Source: B1 sp964355075
Lineage (GTDB): Bacteria; Bacteroidota; Bacteroidia; UKL13-3
Direction: 5' to 3'
Assembly: GCA_964355075.1 (NCBI GenBank)
Contig: CAYHCF010000006.1
Span: 1-64,000, forward strand
Length of the DNA stretch: 64,000 bases
Position numbers and translations under genes: made by a program. The notes beneath the pieces were generated by a model, which saw nothing but the letters and a program-made list of their open reading frames with translations, searched no databases and was not told the DNA's origin. The number at the start of each line of letters is the position of its first letter. Position 1 is the stretch's first letter. Below, piece by piece: positions 17,388-24,723 of the stretch.

Positions 17388-18272
17388 ATGGATAGAATAG
17401 GTAAATTTTTATTTCAGAAGCTTATCCCTAAATTTATTAGGAAACCATTTAGTGATCACCATATCAAAAAAACGATACTTAACTATTATAAGGGTTTGAC
17501 CAAAACGTCAATCAATGAAGAAGAGGAAGTTGCACTTGAATACCTTAAGAATAATAAATTGTGTGTTTTTCCTTATCCATTTCAACACAATTATAAGCGA
17601 AAAGATATTACAGTATATAAGGATGATAAATTGAAACTAAAATATATATTATTTGATGGGAAACGATTATATTTTAAAAGGAAGTCATCAACCCGTGGAA
17701 TTAAAAGAAATTATAATTTTCTTTTAATTGAGCAAGATATAAACTCTCCGCATCGTTATTTAACAGATGGTTTCGATATTGGAATGAATGACATACTTGT
17801 AGATGTAGGTGCAGCCGAAGGTAATTTGGCATTATCGGTAATAGAAAAAGTTAAAAAGGTTTATTTATTTGAAACCGATGCAAATTGGATTGAAGCACTA
17901 AATGCTACTTTTTCACCCTGGAAGGACAAAGTGGAAATTATCAATAAGTTTGTCTCGAATAAAAATGATGCAACTAACATTTCGCTTGATCAATTCTTTT
18001 CAGAGAAAGATGTATTTAATTTTCTAAAAATTGATGCAGAAGGTGCCGAAGCTGAGATTCTGAATGGCTGCGATACAGTGCTATCCTCTCATCGACAGAT
18101 AAAATTAGCGTTATGTTGTTATCACAAACCCAATGACGAAAAAGAATTCAATGATTTTTTAGTAAAAAGGGATTTTTCTGTCTTTTTTTCTCAAGGATAT
18201 ATGATTTTTGATGAGCCTAAAACTTTTTCCCCTCCATATTTAAGAAGAGGTATTATTCGAGCTACGAAATAA
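17388..18272 (+). CDS. FkbM-family methyltransferase
   Basis: 294 aa from the ATG at 17388; a TTG at 17364 is possible but weaker. FkbM-type enzymes are SAM-dependent O-methyltransferases, often acting on sugars of polysaccharides or natural products. The SAM-binding site is visible as 'DILVDVGAAEGNLALSVIEK' (~135-155), then an acidic ribose-binding residue in 'YLFETDANW'. A later 'FLKIDAEGAEAEILNG' (~215-230) is the family hallmark. The basic N-terminal ~60 residues are unassigned. The acceptor is unknown, and the neighbours are not a sugar-biosynthesis cluster. Confidence 0.85.
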   Translation: MDRIGKFLFQKLIPKFIRKPFSDHHIKKTILNYYKGLTKTSINEEEEVALEYLKNNKLCVFPYPFQHNYKRKDITVYKDDKLKLKYILFDGKRLYFKRKSSTRGIKRNYNFLLIEQDINSPHRYLTDGFDIGMNDILVDVGAAEGNLALSVIEKVKKVYLFETDANWIEALNATFSPWKDKVEIINKFVSNKNDATNISLDQFFSEKDVFNFLKIDAEGAEAEILNGCDTVLSSHRQIKLALCCYHKPNDEKEFNDFLVKRDFSVFFSQGYMIFDEPKTFSPPYLRRGIIRATK

Positions 18273-18317
18273 AGTATAAAAACATACAGTAAAAATGTTC
18301 CGCAAAAGATTAGAATA

Positions 18318-18788
18318 ATGTCTATACCAGAAAAAAAAATGATATTGAACTACAAAACAGGCAAACTTCCACCCAATTTTATTTATTTGGGAATAATGTT
18401 GCTCGGTGTTAGTTTATGGAGAATAATACTTTTAGATTGGAAAGGAATATTGTTTTTTGTCATATCACTGCTTTGTCTTTTCATAAAATCTGGGATCATA
18501 ATAGATACAGAGAATAAAAGATTAAAAAAGTACACTGGTTTTTTTGCAATTAGAATCGGAGAATGGGAAAATATCAAGTCTGTAGTTTATCTTCAAATAA
18601 TTAAAACAATTGAAACACAAAGCATGAATGTTGTTTCAATAAGCAGAACTGAAACGTATGATGTATATAAACTTATCCTGGTTTTACCTGATAGAAACAT
18701 AGAACTAATGTCGGGAGAAAATGATTTCATAATCAAAACCGCAAATGAAATAGCGCAGGAACTAAAAACATCGGTATTAACCCACTAA
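18318..18788 (+). CDS. Small two-helix membrane protein, PH-like C-terminus
   Basis: 156 aa, not recognised as a named family. Two hydrophobic helices lie close together (~21-36 and 42-60). A C-terminal beta-rich part follows: 'IIIDTENKRLKKYTGFFAIRIGEWENIKSV', then strands ending 'VLPDRNIELMSGEND'. This plan resembles bacterial PH-domain membrane proteins. It follows the methyltransferase by 45 nt and may be co-transcribed with it. Confidence 0.7.
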   Translation: MSIPEKKMILNYKTGKLPPNFIYLGIMLLGVSLWRIILLDWKGILFFVISLLCLFIKSGIIIDTENKRLKKYTGFFAIRIGEWENIKSVVYLQIIKTIETQSMNVVSISRTETYDVYKLILVLPDRNIELMSGENDFIIKTANEIAQELKTSVLTH

Positions 18789-18966
18789 AAAAGGGGAAAC
18801 TGGTTTATCGTTCTGCTTGATTTAATGGTTACTCTATCCGTCGGAATGGAATATTTACCGATAGATTAAGGCGTTTCATCGAAAACCTTCAAATTCAAAT
18901 TAATATTGCCAGAATATTGTTCCGCAATGAACAATGGGTTCAGGCAATTAAAATAAAATAAAAACG

Positions 18967-20232
18967 ATGCATGGTAGCGGTCCATTTTTCCCGGTTATAA
19001 TTATTTTTCTTCTGATTTTTGTGATGAACTGGTACTCCTTCATGGGGTTAAAAGTTTTATTTGATACCATTCAAAATCTTCCTTTAAGGAATTTCTTCAA
19101 GTTTATGTATTGGGCACTTCCTTATATAAGCTTTTTTCTTACTCTCTATGGTTTAATGAATATGCATAAAAACCATGGCCTTGGGTTTTGGGGAGCCATT
19201 GGGTTAAATGCATTGATTACTCTTTTTTTTACTCAGCTGACAATCATTCTGGTAATTTTTGGTGGCGACATTTACAGGTCGGTTGCAGGTTTGGTGGCCT
19301 GGGCTCAAAGCATAGGAAGTAAAACAAGCGAATCGCATAACTATATGCCTGAACGCAAAAAGTTCATTGCGCAATTGGCAATCTTGGTTGCAGCTATACC
19401 TTTTACTTCCTTTATTTATGGAATTGCAAAGGGTAAGTATAATTATAAATTACATAAACATATTCTCACTTTCCCCGATTTACCTGAGGCGTTTCATGGT
19501 TTTACCATCACACAGATTTCAGATATTCATGCAGGTAGTCTCGACGATAAAGAGGCGGTATCGTTAGGTATTGATTTAATCAATGAACAAAAATCGGATT
19601 TGTTTTTGTTTACCGGCGATCTGGTAAATAATGAAGCAGTAGAGTTTGAAGCCTGGAAAGAACTTTTTGGGAAAATCAAAGCCCCATTTGGGCAATTTTC
19701 GATTCTCGGAAACCACGATTATGGGGATTATATTAATTGGGAAAGTGCCGAAGCAAAAAGAAAAAATCATCTGGATATTATTGATCAACATGCCGGTGCA
19801 GGGTTCAGATTATTGCGCGATGAGCATCTGGAAATTGAAAGAAATGGCGAAAAAATTTCATTAATCGGTGTTCAAAACTGGGGTCATGATTTCAAAAAAG
19901 TGGGGGATTTGGATAAAGCATTGAGTGGTGTTGACAAAGATTCCTTTAAAATTTTGATGTCGCATGATCCTACGCATTTTGAGCATAAGGTAAAAAATCA
20001 TCCCACCCATATTCATTTAACTTTATCAGGTCATACCCATGGCATGCAAATGGGCGTAGAATTTCCCTGGTTAAAATGGAGTCCGGTAAAATACCGCTAC
20101 CCTCGTTGGGCAGGCATGTACGAAGAAAATGGCAAATATGTGCATATCAACAGAGGCTTTGGGTTTATCGGTTTTGGTGGTAGGGTGGGTATCTGGCCTG
20201 AAGTTACAGTGATACAGCTGAGAAGAGCTTAA
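18967..20232 (+). CDS. Membrane-bound metallophosphoesterase
   Basis: 421 aa. The N-terminal ~155 residues carry four membrane helices (~8-27, 47-65, 75-97, 133-152). The calcineurin-like catalytic domain follows with all metal motifs: 'SDIHAG' (D186, H188), 'TGDLV' (D218), 'GNHDYGDY' (N249, H250), 'MSHDPTHF' and 'SGHTHGMQMG'. This resembles the YkuE/YaeI branch, some of which hydrolyse UDP-diacylglucosamine in lipid A synthesis; that substrate is only a possibility here. The gene is followed by dispersed intergenic repeats. Confidence 0.9.
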   Translation: MHGSGPFFPVIIIFLLIFVMNWYSFMGLKVLFDTIQNLPLRNFFKFMYWALPYISFFLTLYGLMNMHKNHGLGFWGAIGLNALITLFFTQLTIILVIFGGDIYRSVAGLVAWAQSIGSKTSESHNYMPERKKFIAQLAILVAAIPFTSFIYGIAKGKYNYKLHKHILTFPDLPEAFHGFTITQISDIHAGSLDDKEAVSLGIDLINEQKSDLFLFTGDLVNNEAVEFEAWKELFGKIKAPFGQFSILGNHDYGDYINWESAEAKRKNHLDIIDQHAGAGFRLLRDEHLEIERNGEKISLIGVQNWGHDFKKVGDLDKALSGVDKDSFKILMSHDPTHFEHKVKNHPTHIHLTLSGHTHGMQMGVEFPWLKWSPVKYRYPRWAGMYEENGKYVHINRGFGFIGFGGRVGIWPEVTVIQLRRA

Positions 20233-20497
20233 TACCGTAGTTCGACAGGCTCATAATGACAGTAAAATTTGCCATCCTGAGCTTAGCTTGCCCTGAGCTT
20301 GCCTATGGGAAGGGAAAGGAAGGGACCGATTACCGATCCTGCAGTTTACTCCGCGTTACTCTCCGTATCCTCTGCGATACTCAGCGAAAAGGGGTAAAAT
20401 ACTTTGTTAAACAAAAATCCTTCCTTTCTCGCAGATTTTCGGAGATTGAAGTACACAGATTTTCCGCAGATGTTATTTTTCAACTTCCAATCACCAC
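20233..20497. repeat. Dispersed intergenic repeat, copy B, plus a second repeat type
   Basis: 20233-20338 opens with TACCGTAGTTCGACAGGCTC and ends in ACCGATTACCGAT. It is recognisably the same element as the block at 34921-35010, with point differences and extra bases in the middle. 20343-20470 contains a different wordy repeat (CTCCGCGTTACTCTCCG..., CGCAGATTTTCGGAGATTG...) of the kind scattered between genes in many environmental Bacteroidota. No coding sequence is supported. Confidence 0.7.
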
Positions 20498-21259
20498 TTA
20501 CTTCTTCCGGATATAGATATGTTTGATATTGTTCTTACCAGAATCGCGCTCGTCTATCTCGAATTTGTGCATGCTTTTTATTAAGGGAAGCATCTTGGGA
20601 TACCCATAATTTCTCGGGTCAAAATCCGGTTTTTTCTTAAGCAATAAGTTTCCTAAATCACCTAAAAATGTCCAGCCATTTTCATCAGCCAGATCGCCTA
20701 TACTTACTGTAAACAGTTTTATGATGGCCGGATCGATTTTATTTAAGGGTTCATTTATGGGTTTAACAATATTTTTTGAATATTTTTTGTTCCCTTTTTC
20801 CGGCTGAACCATTATTTCCGGCTTCAGAATTTCAAGATAGATAAATTTATCACAAGCGGTAATAAACGGGTTAAGTGTTTTCTTTTCACCAATGCCAATT
20901 ACCTTCATTCCTGCTTCTCTCAAACGGGTAGCTAACCTTGTAAAATCGCTGTCGCTTGAAACAATACAAAAGCCATCCACTTTTCCGGTATATAAAATAT
21001 CCATTGCATCAATGATGAGCGCGCTATCAGAGGCATTTTTTCCTGTCGAATAACTGTATTGCTGGATAGGGGTTATTGCATTTTCCAAAAGAACATTTTT
21101 CCAGCCCGAAACGGTTGGTTTGGTCCAGTCGGCATAGATTCTTTTGAAAGTTGGTGTTCCGTACTTTGCTATTTCTTCAAACATTTCCCTGACGTTTGCA
21201 TAGGGTACATTATCCGCATCAATTAAAACGGCAAGTTTGAGTTCTTTATGAGTTTCCAT
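20498..21259 (-). CDS. NYN-domain protein with C-terminal LOTUS/OST-HTH-like domain
   Basis: 253 aa. The N-terminal ~145 residues are a NYN (DUF88, LabA-like, PIN-fold) domain with acidic motifs: 'AVLIDADNVPY', 'NASDSALIIDAMDILY' and 'CIVSSDSDFTRLATRLREAG'. NYN domains are predicted metal-dependent RNases. The C-terminus (~175-250), with 'IIKLFTVSIGDLADENGWTFLGDLGNLLLKK' and 'FDPRNYGYPKMLPLIKSM', matches the OST-HTH/LOTUS winged-helix pattern thought to bind RNA. A role in RNA turnover is inferred. The gene stands alone, convergent with the metallophosphoesterase. Confidence 0.9.
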   Translation of the reverse strand: METHKELKLAVLIDADNVPYANVREMFEEIAKYGTPTFKRIYADWTKPTVSGWKNVLLENAITPIQQYSYSTGKNASDSALIIDAMDILYTGKVDGFCIVSSDSDFTRLATRLREAGMKVIGIGEKKTLNPFITACDKFIYLEILKPEIMVQPEKGNKKYSKNIVKPINEPLNKIDPAIIKLFTVSIGDLADENGWTFLGDLGNLLLKKKPDFDPRNYGYPKMLPLIKSMHKFEIDERDSGKNNIKHIYIRKK

Positions 21260-21489
21260 ATAAGTGGATTTTTTATTGCAATGGCAGTTAATAAAGGAAC
21301 TTCATTAATACCAAAATTTTTATTAAGTATATAATTAATTAGCAGCAAAGATAGGTTATTTTTGGAATTATTACTCCAATGGTCTGAATCACTGATAGCT
21401 CTGATCTGAATAGCAGAAGCAAACGACATCTAATGCAGCCATAAACAGAACTATAATTGCAGTAGGGATAACCAAATATTTTAGATAGG

Positions 21490-22656
21490 TTAAGAATGTT
21501 CTGCCGGGTTCAAGGACTCGAACTTTGTATGTGTTTTTTGGTAATGAATATTTCTTTCTTTTAAATAATTCAAAATATAATGAAAGCAGGTTTCGCTTTT
21601 CCCTATTCGCTCGGGCGGGATGATTCCTTTTTCAGTAAACAATCCTTCTAAAATCATATTGGCAACGGCAGTGGCGGTATAACCAGTGGTTCTTGCCATC
21701 GAAGAGGTTTGAGTTTCCCGGCAATATTTATCAAATAAATTATAAACGATTTCCTCTATTTCGCCTTTTTTATTTTCGCCTTTAAGATTGACCCTCATAA
21801 AGGTCATTTCTTCTTCGTTTTCGCTAAGTTTCCATTCATCAAAAAGTATTTTACTCGTAAAATCAAGTGGCGAAATCTCCAATCCGTTTACCGTTACCTT
21901 TTCTTTATTAAAGAAACCACTTTCTTTTAGAACGCTTATGTACTCAACATGGCCGGGATATCTGAGTGTTTTCTCCTTCATGTTTTTTATATGAGGCATC
22001 GTATCAATTATAGACCTTAAACCATCCGAATTAAAAGCCTCCAGAGTTCCAACCTGATCAAATTCTAAAAATTCACAGTCTGTTAAAGGTTCGCGAACAA
22101 TTAGTTTTCCGTTTTCAACATACCTGGCAGGGCGGGTGTATTCTTCAATTACATCCACAGGAGAGAAAGGAGCTTTATAGCAAAAAGGCCATTTTTTTAT
22201 TATGGGTAAGCCACCAACATAACACTCAAAATCCGTTAGTTTTAATTTTTCATTGTGATAACCCAAGAGGATATTGTCCATACCCGGAGCAACACCACAA
22301 TCAACAACTGCGGTTACTCCTTTTGCTTTTGCAAGTGAATCCAGATCAAGTGCGTTTTCTGGTGAAAACGAGATATCCACAACATTTTTCCCGGCTTCAA
22401 TAACTTGCTTAAGGGTTTCAAAACCAAGAAATCCGGGTACTGCACAAATAACCAGGTCAAAATCAAGAATTACAGAATGAAGACTGGTTTTATCACGCAC
22501 ATCTAATGGTAAAATGGTAATTGTTGCGCATTGTTCTTTTATGCGTATTAATCTATTATTATTCAAATCTGTTAATGTGACTTCATGTTTCCCGGCAAGG
22601 TCAATTGCCATGGCACGGCCAACCATACCTGCTCCTAAAATGATAATTTTGCTCAT
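21490..22656 (-). CDS. Saccharopine dehydrogenase-like NAD(P)-dependent oxidoreductase
   Basis: 388 aa. An N-terminal Rossmann fold carries 'IIILGAGMVGRAMAIDLA' and an acidic residue after strand 2 ('LTDLNNNRL'). It is followed by 'VICAVPGFLGFETLKQVIEAGKNVVDIS' and 'VVDCGVAPGMDNILLG', the pattern of the saccharopine dehydrogenase/lysine-6-dehydrogenase family. The C-terminal domain carries 'SSMARTTGYTATAVANMIL'. The exact reaction (lysine degradation or an imine reductase) cannot be read. It lies downstream of glutamate dehydrogenase on the same strand but behind that gene's terminator. Confidence 0.85.
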   Translation of the reverse strand: MSKIIILGAGMVGRAMAIDLAGKHEVTLTDLNNNRLIRIKEQCATITILPLDVRDKTSLHSVILDFDLVICAVPGFLGFETLKQVIEAGKNVVDISFSPENALDLDSLAKAKGVTAVVDCGVAPGMDNILLGYHNEKLKLTDFECYVGGLPIIKKWPFCYKAPFSPVDVIEEYTRPARYVENGKLIVREPLTDCEFLEFDQVGTLEAFNSDGLRSIIDTMPHIKNMKEKTLRYPGHVEYISVLKESGFFNKEKVTVNGLEISPLDFTSKILFDEWKLSENEEEMTFMRVNLKGENKKGEIEEIVYNLFDKYCRETQTSSMARTTGYTATAVANMILEGLFTEKGIIPPERIGKSETCFHYILNYLKERNIHYQKTHTKFESLNPAEHS

Positions 22657-22704
22657 ATCTTAACTCAATATTTTAGATTTATTCAATTTGCCCTTAATTT
22701 TGGA

Positions 22705-22745
22705 AAACAAAAAAAGCGTTGCCGGAAGGTAACGCTTTTTTTGTT
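22705..22745 (-). terminator. Rho-independent terminator of glutamate dehydrogenase
   Basis: A stem of about 15 bp (22709-22723 with 22728-22742) has a GGAA loop, one mismatch in the minus transcript and a GC core GCGTTGCC/GGTAACGC. A and T runs flank it. It lies 20 nt after the gdhA stop. Confidence 0.85.
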
Positions 22746-22762
22746 TGATAATAACAAAGGAT

Positions 22763-24100
22763 TTATACCAATCCCTGAGCCATCATTGCATCGGCAATTT
22801 TTACGAAACCACCAATATTAGCACCTTTCACGTAGTTAATATAGTCACCTTCCTTACCGTATTTTACACAGGTCTTGTGAATATTGATCATAATTTCATG
22901 TAACTTTTTGTCAACTTCTTCTCTGGTCCAGTTTAACCTCATGGAGTTCTGGCTCATTTCGAGTCCTGAGGTAGCAACACCACCTGCATTAGCAGCTTTT
23001 CCAGGTCCATAAAGAATCTTGGCTTCAAGAAATACCTCAACAGCTTCAGGAGTTGAAGGCATGTTTGCTCCTTCCGAAACGCAAATACACTTGTTCGCAA
23101 TAAGAACTTTGGCATCGTCGCCATTAAGTTCGTTTTGAGTAGCACTTGGTAATGCTATATCACATTTAATTCCCCATGGGGTTTTTCCTGCATGATATTC
23201 GCAACCGTATTTTTTTGCGTACTCTTCAATTCTACCCCTTTTCACATTCTTTAATTCCATTACATAAGCAAGTTTATCGACATCAATACCATCCTTGTCA
23301 TAAATGAAACCATTTGAATCGGACATGGTAACCACTTTACCTCCAAATTCAGTAGCTTTTTGAACGGCGTATTGTGCAACATTACCAGAACCGGATACTA
23401 CAATTGTTTTACCTTTAATGGAATCATTCCGGGTAGCCAGCATTTCCTTGGCAAAATACACCTGTCCATAACCTGTTGCTTCCGGACGGATAAGACTACC
23501 ACCCCATTCAAGACCTTTTCCGGTTAATACACCCGTAAACTCATTGCGAACTCTTTTATATTGTCCAAACAAGAATCCTATTTCACGTCCGCCAACACCG
23601 ATATCTCCGGCAGGCACGTCTGTGTCGGGGCCAATATGACGACTCAATTCCGTCATCAGACTTTGGCAGAAACGCATCACTTCATTATCTGATTTTCCTT
23701 TAGGATCAAAGTCTGATCCGCCTTTTCCACCGCCCATTGGTAGTGAGGTTAAGCCGTTTTTGAATACCTGTTCAAAAGCCAAAAACTTCAAAACGCCAAG
23801 ATTTACAGTTGGATGAAAACGCAATCCCCCTTTATAAGGTCCGATAGCGCTATTCATTTGAATTCTGAAACCTCTGTTGATTTGAAATTCGCCTTTGTCA
23901 TCTATCCAGGGGATCCTGAACATGAAAACTCTTTCTGGTTCCACGATTCTTTCAAGAATCTTGGAGTTATTGTACTCTGGGTGTTCATCAATGAAAGGAA
24001 TTAATACTTCTACAACTTCCAATACGGCCTGATGAAACTCTTTTTCGCTGGGGTTTTTAGCAACCACCTTGTCCATGAACTGTTTTACTTTTGGATTCAT
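22763..24100 (-). CDS. gdhA: Glutamate dehydrogenase (hexameric, NADP-type)
   Basis: 445 aa, the standard length of the small hexameric enzyme that interconverts 2-oxoglutarate + ammonia and glutamate. The active-site Lys126 lies in 'LPMGGGKGGSDFDP', with the substrate-binding 'GPYKGGLRFHPTVN' before it. The coenzyme-binding Rossmann segment is 'IVVSGSGNVAQYAVQKATEFGGKVV'. Family resemblance points to NADP use in ammonia assimilation, though the coenzyme was not proved by residues. It has its own terminator and a near-consensus promoter upstream. Confidence 0.96.
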   Translation of the reverse strand: MNPKVKQFMDKVVAKNPSEKEFHQAVLEVVEVLIPFIDEHPEYNNSKILERIVEPERVFMFRIPWIDDKGEFQINRGFRIQMNSAIGPYKGGLRFHPTVNLGVLKFLAFEQVFKNGLTSLPMGGGKGGSDFDPKGKSDNEVMRFCQSLMTELSRHIGPDTDVPAGDIGVGGREIGFLFGQYKRVRNEFTGVLTGKGLEWGGSLIRPEATGYGQVYFAKEMLATRNDSIKGKTIVVSGSGNVAQYAVQKATEFGGKVVTMSDSNGFIYDKDGIDVDKLAYVMELKNVKRGRIEEYAKKYGCEYHAGKTPWGIKCDIALPSATQNELNGDDAKVLIANKCICVSEGANMPSTPEAVEVFLEAKILYGPGKAANAGGVATSGLEMSQNSMRLNWTREEVDKKLHEIMINIHKTCVKYGKEGDYINYVKGANIGGFVKIADAMMAQGLV

Positions 24101-24158
24101 TTGATTATGTTTTTAATAAAAGACTTGTTGAAATTTTTAACTGTTTTAAAATTGGGCA

Positions 24159-24191
24159 CGAAAGTATTACTATTTTTTTTATTTGAACAAA
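24159..24191 (-). promoter_or_regulatory. Probable promoter of glutamate dehydrogenase
   Basis: On the minus strand TACTTTCG (24166 to 24159) differs from TAnnTTTG at one position. A TTTG box (24191 to 24188) stands 21 nt upstream of it. The gene starts about 58 nt downstream of the -7 element. Confidence 0.4.
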
Positions 24192-24264
24192 TTAAATTAT
24201 ATGATTTATATTTCCCTGAAGTATAGTTAATCATTGATATTCAACCCCTGCTTATTTATTAACT

Positions 24265-24558
24265 TCACTGGTTCCTATACCTGATTCTTGTCTCGGCTTT
24301 CTCAATAAATCGCTCCAGTATTAATTGCGTAATTTTCGGAGCAATTTCGGCCGGATTTTGGGTTGCAAAGACCTGTTTTACTTTTTTCTCATTCACATCA
24401 ATCCGATATAATATATTCCAGAGTTTTGGCAAGTCATTCATTAACAGGTAAATTACCTGTTCGAGAAGTTGTTGGTTCAGAGATTCAATGGAGCTGATTT
24501 CGCCAAAATCAAAATCTTTACAAACCAATTCTCTGGTAATATTTTCTATCTCGTTCAA
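24265..24558 (-). CDS. Small hypothetical protein
   Basis: 97 aa, no named family recognised. It is predicted mostly helical and charged, with 'LLEQVIYLLMNDLPKLWNILYRIDVNEKKVKQVF' in the middle and a basic end (RIRYRNQ). There is no signal peptide or membrane helix. It lies between gdhA and the divergent aconitase gene. It is kept because the reading frame fills the gap and starts with ATG, with strongly amphipathic composition. Confidence 0.65.
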   Translation of the reverse strand: MNEIENITRELVCKDFDFGEISSIESLNQQLLEQVIYLLMNDLPKLWNILYRIDVNEKKVKQVFATQNPAEIAPKITQLILERFIEKAETRIRYRNQ

Positions 24559-24723
24559 TTTCTAAACATTATAATTTTGCAAATATCATATAATTAGCAT
24601 GTCTTTCTACGTCAAATTCTGTTAATTTGCGGCAGTTTATCAGGAAAATGAATTCTTCCTGTTTTGGTTCAACATAGCTTACCTTATTATAAGAAGTATG
24701 GGTAACGAATTAATTGATTTAAT

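Noticed and set aside
18800..18960. Open frame without ATG reading ...IRRNGIFTDRLRRFIENLQIQINIARILFRNEQWVQAIKIK
   Set aside because: It is about 45 codons, has no start and a stop upstream, so it could be a remnant but resembles no family I can name.
21223..21429. 68-codon minus-strand frame MSFASAIQIRAISDSDHWSNN...
   Set aside because: The phrase resembles the tail of nucleoside-phosphorylase-type proteins, so it may be a remnant. It overlaps the NYN start by 37 bp, is preceded at once by a TAG, and cannot be supported as a gene.
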